In this document: positions 60,361 to 64,000 of the stretch, piece after piece
Layout: the number at the start of each line of letters is the position of its first letter
How positions within the stretch are numbered: position 1 is the first letter of the stretch
NCBI RefSeq assembly: GCF_001427525.1
Contig: NZ_LMGU01000001.1
Span: 3,293,713-3,357,712, forward strand
Length of the DNA: 64,000 bases
Direction of reading: 5' to 3'
Source: Microbacterium sp. Root61
GTDB lineage: Bacteria > Actinomycetota > Actinomycetes > Actinomycetales > Microbacteriaceae
The notes under the pieces: generated by a model
Seen by the model: the letters and a program-made list of their open reading frames with translations, nothing else
What the model was told of the DNA's origin: nothing
The model's database searches: none
Translations under genes and position numbers: made by a program

Positions 60361-61359
60361 CTAGCGCACCCGCAGGTATGTTTCTGTAGGTCGACGGTCC
60401 GAAACGGGGACGATCGTCTCCTCGGGGTGGTCCCCGATCGCGATGAACATGATAATTTCCTCGGACGGATCGATGGAGAGCAATCGCTGCACCGCGTCGC
60501 GATCGCGTGCGTAGAGGCACGCATTGAGTGGTACCGCCGCAAGTCCCTCCGCCTCCAGCCCATAGAGCACCGACATCGCGTAGAGCCCTCCGTCGATGAA
60601 TCCCTGATTGCGCTCGACCGGGCTGATGAAGACACTGTTCGACACGGTGACGGCCAGCAATACTTCTGGCATCTGCCGGTAGCTGAAGCCGCGCTGATGT
60701 GTGAGAACCTGCCGAGCCAAGTCCTTGTCCTCGGTCCAATAGACGCGCCATCCCTGTCGATTGCACACAGACGGCGTCTTCTCCGCGTTCCGCAAAGCGT
60801 TGGTCACTTGCTCGGTCGCGATCGGTGCTCCGGAGAAGTCCCGAACACTGGAACGTCCTTGCGCAAGGTCGAAGAATCCCTTCGTCGCATTGCTCGCTTT
60901 GTCGGCTCGTCGGACGGACTTCACCCCTGCCGCTCCGTAGCTTGCCGCGGATGGCGGTGTGAGGAATGCAGGGTCGACGATCTCTGCGAGAAACCCAATG
61001 GCGTCCTCGTGGGTGGCGTGCCGCTCGCGGTAGCGCTGCAGAATCGACAGCCCTTGCGTAAAAGCGAACGAAGACTCATCGAACCCGCGCTGCGTGTAGA
61101 CCACGAGCGCATCGTTGAGATTGCGCAGTGCCTTGCGTCCCCGACCCGGCCGCCAGTCGTCCGTCTGCGCGAGCCCCTTCTCCAACGCATGAACGTTGTA
61201 CATGATGCGTCCGACGAGTTGCTCGTAGCCGGAGTCGTACGTGGACAATGCGGAGTAGCGCCAGAAGCGCGCGTTGTCCCGGAAGGCGTGAACGCTCAGC
61301 CTTCCGGCCTGAGCTACTCGCTTTGCTGCCTGCTTCGGCCTGCTCGCATTGATCTTCAC
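60361..61359 (-). CDS. Nitroreductase-family protein of an exopolysaccharide locus
   Basis: The C-terminal half of this 332-residue protein is a flavin nitroreductase fold: GRSSVRDFSGAPI, a central NRQGWRVYW region, GLYAMSVLYGLEAEGLAAVPL and EEIIMFIAIGDHPEE. The N-terminal 140 residues are an extra helical region with ALEKGLAQ. Such proteins often accompany pyruvyl transferases in surface polysaccharide clusters, where their role is unclear. The ATG overlaps the stop of the pyruvyl transferase gene (ATGA), so the two are co-translated. Confidence 0.83.
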   Translation of the reverse strand: MKINASRPKQAAKRVAQAGRLSVHAFRDNARFWRYSALSTYDSGYEQLVGRIMYNVHALEKGLAQTDDWRPGRGRKALRNLNDALVVYTQRGFDESSFAFTQGLSILQRYRERHATHEDAIGFLAEIVDPAFLTPPSAASYGAAGVKSVRRADKASNATKGFFDLAQGRSSVRDFSGAPIATEQVTNALRNAEKTPSVCNRQGWRVYWTEDKDLARQVLTHQRGFSYRQMPEVLLAVTVSNSVFISPVERNQGFIDGGLYAMSVLYGLEAEGLAAVPLNACLYARDRDAVQRLLSIDPSEEIIMFIAIGDHPEETIVPVSDRRPTETYLRVR

Positions 61360-62582
61360 CGGCTCTGCTCCACGTCTGACCGCGACAACACACTCGACAG
61401 ATAGTCGATGGATCGGACCTGCTCGCGCTCCCTGATCAACCGGGTTTCGGTGTAGTCGATCGGTCGATCGAGGAGGCCGGCCAACTCGTCATCGCCTCGC
61501 AGCGCACGGTCGCCCAACTCGAGGATGTCCAGGAGGAATCCCAGCTTCTCCTCGTTCCCGTACCCGTGTCCGGAGCTCGTGCGGATGATCGCCGCGAACG
61601 GCACCTCGTTGATGATCGAGAAGATCGTGCCGTGGAAGGTGTCTGTGATGACCGCAGACGCGTCGCGGAAATAGGCGAGAAGCGTGAACGGATCACAATC
61701 CACGAACTCGTCCGCGGATGACTGCAACCCGCCGAAGGCGAGCACGCGAGCGTGGATGCTGTCGGCATAGCGGCGCACGGCAGCGTTCTCGTCAGCGGTG
61801 AGTCGGCCTGAATACCCATACACGATGACGTACTTGCCGGGATGCTGGCGAGCGGTGGGGATGAGCGGGTCAGAGGCGAAGTCATAAACCAGCGTGGGAT
61901 CGAGATGGATCTCAGCGGCCCGTCCGGTGAGCGACTCGACGACGTGCGCCGAATTTCGGTCGCGGACGGAGATCGCGGCGAACTCCGAGAAGTCGTCTGC
62001 GAGTTGCTCGCGGATGCCGGCGGCATCGATCTTCGCCAACGTGGTGTTGCCGAAAGAACCCGCGTACGACACCACACGTTGAGCGGGGGAGTTGTGTCCG
62101 AAGAGGTCGCGCGAATACCCGACGTTGATGTTGCTCTGCACGCAGTTGAAGACCTCGTCACTGCCGATGACTTGCAGGTCGATTCCGAGATCGCGATTGC
62201 GATCGGCCGTGATGCCGATGGCGGGGAAGTACTTCACCGCGTAGGTGCGCTTGTGGTTGAAGAACCGAAGCTTGTCTCTCAGCTTGGCGTCGACATCGCC
62301 ATACTCGCGAAGCTTCGACAGGATCCGCCGGATTCGGCCCTGCGGCTTCGAGGGCTCTGCCTCCGCGCTGATCAACGGCGTGCCGGGCTCGTAGTCGATG
62401 AAGCCCACCTCGGCCGCGGGCTGGACGCCTTCGATAAGGCGCCGCAGCGCATAAGCCTGCAACGACGAACCATAGTTGTAGATCCGTTGCATCGACATGA
62501 TGCCTACTGACGCCACGTACGCCCCCCTGTCATTCGATCGCTCGGAAGCGGCGCCCGGCTCGACGCTGGGGGCGGCCCGCAC
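61356..62582 (-). CDS. Polysaccharide pyruvyl transferase family protein
   Basis: The 408-residue protein has the family pattern: an early YNYGSSLQAYALRR, QVIGSDEVFN, RVVSYAGSFG, ISVRDRNSAHVV, LDPTLVYD and the signature TDTFHGTIFS near residue 315. The family transfers pyruvate from phosphoenolpyruvate to sugars of exported polymers. GTG 62582 lies 6 nt after a TAGGCT box (62589-62594), consistent with leaderless initiation; a later GTG near 62517 with a G-rich stretch upstream is an alternative that would trim about 22 residues. Confidence 0.9.
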   Translation of the reverse strand: MRAAPSVEPGAASERSNDRGAYVASVGIMSMQRIYNYGSSLQAYALRRLIEGVQPAAEVGFIDYEPGTPLISAEAEPSKPQGRIRRILSKLREYGDVDAKLRDKLRFFNHKRTYAVKYFPAIGITADRNRDLGIDLQVIGSDEVFNCVQSNINVGYSRDLFGHNSPAQRVVSYAGSFGNTTLAKIDAAGIREQLADDFSEFAAISVRDRNSAHVVESLTGRAAEIHLDPTLVYDFASDPLIPTARQHPGKYVIVYGYSGRLTADENAAVRRYADSIHARVLAFGGLQSSADEFVDCDPFTLLAYFRDASAVITDTFHGTIFSIINEVPFAAIIRTSSGHGYGNEEKLGFLLDILELGDRALRGDDELAGLLDRPIDYTETRLIREREQVRSIDYLSSVLSRSDVEQSR

Positions 62583-62583
62583 A

Positions 62584-62655
62584 ACTTCAGCCTATCTGTC
62601 AATTGCGTCTCGCAACGGGTGTGTGGTCAGGCGGCGACCAGCCGACTCCTAAGCT
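62584..62655. promoter_or_regulatory. Divergent promoter region of the exopolysaccharide genes
   Basis: Leftward TAGGCT (minus strand, 62589-62594) serves the pyruvyl transferase gene. Rightward TAAGCT (62650-62655) ends 6 nt before the GTG at 62662. Both genes appear to be leaderless. The leftward box lies in a 16-nt motif shared with 59615-59630. Confidence 0.55.
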
Positions 62656-62661
62656 TGCAGT

Positions 62662-63429
62662 GTGACTGAATCCCGCGGGGCACTACAGCGCCCAGCCCGA
62701 GTTCGAGTTTCGTTGCTTGACGTGGAGGTGACGCCGCTTTCAGCGAGTGAGACGGCCGCGATCGTGCTGGAATGCGCGCGTGCGGGCGAGGGCATCGTGA
62801 TCGGCAATCTCAACCTCCATGGCGCATACGTCTTTCATACGAATCCGGAGTTCCGCGAGTTCTGCGAGTCCAGCGACCTCGTTCTGGTGGATGGTGCGCC
62901 GATCGCTTGGGCCGGCCGGATCCCGACGACCCTGCGGGTGGGAAGCACTGACTGGATCGACGTTCTGATGCCGATTGCCGGCGGGCTTCGGATCCTTGCG
63001 ATCGGTGGTACCCCGGACTCGTCTCGCCGGGCAGAGCTCCACATGCGCGAGCACTTTCCCGACGCCGATTGGACAGGTGTCGACGGCTACCGAGGGACGG
63101 AGATGGGCAGCGAGTTGCGGGCCAAGATCGCCCAGGCGCAGGTTGTCCTCGTCGGGATGGGAATGCCCCTGCAGGAGCGCTGGCTCCTGCAGCATCGCGA
63201 CCTGCTGGAGGGAAAGGTCGTCGCGAACGTGGGCGGCTGCTTCGACTACTACGCGGGCGTGCAGCATCTCGCGCCGCGCTGGATGGGACGCTTCGGCATC
63301 GAATGGCTGTATCGACTCGCGCGAGCTCCGCGGAGACTGGCCAATCGCTATCTGATGGAGCCCTTCAAGCTCGCTGGAGTGCTGATCCTGCGGCGTGCGG
63401 AAAGCCGCCGTGCTGCGGCAGAGAGCTGA
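62662..63429 (+). CDS. WecG/TagA/CpsF family glycosyltransferase
   Basis: The 255-residue protein has the GT26 motifs IGNLNLHGAYVFHTNPEF, LVLVDGAPIAWAGR, LAIGGTPDSS, VLVGMGMPLQERWL and GGCFDYYAGVQHLAPRW. Members add UDP-ManNAc(A) or related sugars to a lipid-linked intermediate for teichoic acid linkage, capsule or exopolysaccharide. Lack of membrane helices agrees with a peripheral enzyme on the cytoplasmic face. It is divergent from the pyruvyl transferase gene. Confidence 0.93.
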   Translation: MTESRGALQRPARVRVSLLDVEVTPLSASETAAIVLECARAGEGIVIGNLNLHGAYVFHTNPEFREFCESSDLVLVDGAPIAWAGRIPTTLRVGSTDWIDVLMPIAGGLRILAIGGTPDSSRRAELHMREHFPDADWTGVDGYRGTEMGSELRAKIAQAQVVLVGMGMPLQERWLLQHRDLLEGKVVANVGGCFDYYAGVQHLAPRWMGRFGIEWLYRLARAPRRLANRYLMEPFKLAGVLILRRAESRRAAAES

Positions 63430-63492
63430 GCGAGTCGCCGTACCCGGCACGGAACTCCTGAGCCCGGCACGGACGCCGCGCCGGTCAGCAGG

Positions 63493-64000
63493 CTAGTCAG
63501 TTGATTGCCGGTGGCTAGCTATGCGAGTCTGTGCGGCCATGACGCTTGCATTCCGAGGCCGACTCGGGAGCGGTTGACTCTCGGGGTCGGTGTTGGATCT
63601 TCTTGGAATGCTGAGGGCCGCGACAATACCCACCAGCGGCCAGAATGCGCCCGGCAGGCCTTTGTTGGTGAAGCTGATTGCAGTGAAGCCGATGGCCACG
63701 TTTGCGAGAAACAGCCACCACACGGGGGTAGCGATCCAACTCGAACCCCTGTTCTTCAGCCCGCGCCACAGTACAACGGCGATCGCGATCAGGAGCAGTA
63801 CCAACGGGACGAGGCCGACAATTCCGCTCGTCATGAGCGTCGCGAACCATTGCGATTCCGGGGATGTCCACACCAATCCAGTGGGAACCGTCCGATCGGG
63901 ATCAAGCGCATCTGATCGGCCGAATGTCGCGTCGTAGACCTTGGAGCCCCAGCCGGTGACCGGGCGCTCAAGAATCGTCGGCACGGTCTGCCCGATCCAC
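63493..64000 (-). CDS. O-antigen ligase/polymerase-like membrane protein, C-terminal part (gene starts beyond the window)
   Basis: The frame is open at the right edge and ends at 63493. The visible part of about 168 residues has PTILERPVTGWGSKVYD and SPESQWFATLMTSGIVGL, typical of the periplasmic loop of Wzy/WaaL-type proteins, followed by two hydrophobic segments (LVLLLIAIAVVLW and FLANVAIGFTAISF) and a polar tail. It would polymerise or ligate lipid-linked repeat units. Its place beside WecG-type and pyruvyl transferase genes fits an exopolysaccharide locus. Confidence 0.8.
   Translation of the reverse strand, partial: WIGQTVPTILERPVTGWGSKVYDATFGRSDALDPDRTVPTGLVWTSPESQWFATLMTSGIVGLVPLVLLLIAIAVVLWRGLKNRGSSWIATPVWWLFLANVAIGFTAISFTNKGLPGAFWPLVGIVAALSIPRRSNTDPESQPLPSRPRNASVMAAQTRIASHRQSTD

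Overview
The window is chromosomal DNA of a high-GC Gram-positive actinobacterium. Microbacteriaceae, probably Microbacterium or a close relative, fits best. Supporting signs are the S10-spc-alpha ribosomal super-operon with actinobacterial-style Ala/Lys-rich tails, GTG starts and TANNNT boxes 6-7 nt before many start codons (leaderless mRNAs), short-LID adenylate kinase, and DUF222/HNH, DUF4012 and LPxTG-anchored DUF11 proteins. No rRNA, tRNA, CRISPR array, phage or insertion sequence was seen.

Layout. (1) 1-11150: two tandem cell-wall-anchored surface proteins. The first is only a 3' end. The second is a giant (about 3,280 codons) with a von Willebrand A domain, prealbumin-like (SpaA/Cna-B type) repeats, DUF11-type repeats and a C-terminal LPATG signal; its reading frame is broken near 5705. 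The last 1 kb of the two genes, terminator included, is a near-identical ungapped duplication. (2) 11150-28210: promoter and long leader, then rpsJ-rplCDWB-rpsS-rplV-rpsC-rplP-rpmC-rpsQ-rplNXE-rpsH-rplFR-rpsE-rpmD-rplO-secY-adk-map-(DsbA-like)-infA-rpmJ-rpsMK-rpoA-rplQ, divided by strong hairpins. rpsN and rpsD are not in their usual slots. (3) 28266-36651: tandem GNAT protein, OafA-type acyltransferase with SGNH domain, a membrane class III cyclase homologue lacking its second metal Asp, an MscS channel with a cNMP-binding-like domain, truA and a lipoprotein. (4) 36629-43207: histidine kinase co-translated with a degenerate-GGDEF membrane protein, a processive GT2 glycosyltransferase, an OmpR-type response regulator and a membrane-anchored GH6 cellulase. 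(5) 43337-51807: an EEP phosphohydrolase, a small LPATG protein, DUF4012, VanZ-like protein, small alarmone synthetase, an HPr-kinase-like/PqqD fusion, a secreted-type protein, a nucleotidyltransferase and UDP-glucose 6-dehydrogenase. (6) 52013-54569: DUF222-HNH protein, a small membrane protein and a beta-lactamase-fold protein. (7) 54811-59526: a second GT2 synthase, GH18 chitinase-like protein and response regulator, paralogous in layout to block 4. (8) 59689-64000: two small hypothetical genes and the edge of an exopolysaccharide locus (nitroreductase-like, pyruvyl transferase, WecG/TagA glycosyltransferase, O-antigen ligase-like).

The accessory half reads as a cell-surface and biofilm region: wall-anchored adhesin-like proteins, two synthase/hydrolase/regulator modules for beta-linked polymers, UDP-glucuronate supply and EPS modification genes, with several degenerate nucleotide-signalling proteins among them. 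Family assignments come from motifs read by eye; no database search was possible.
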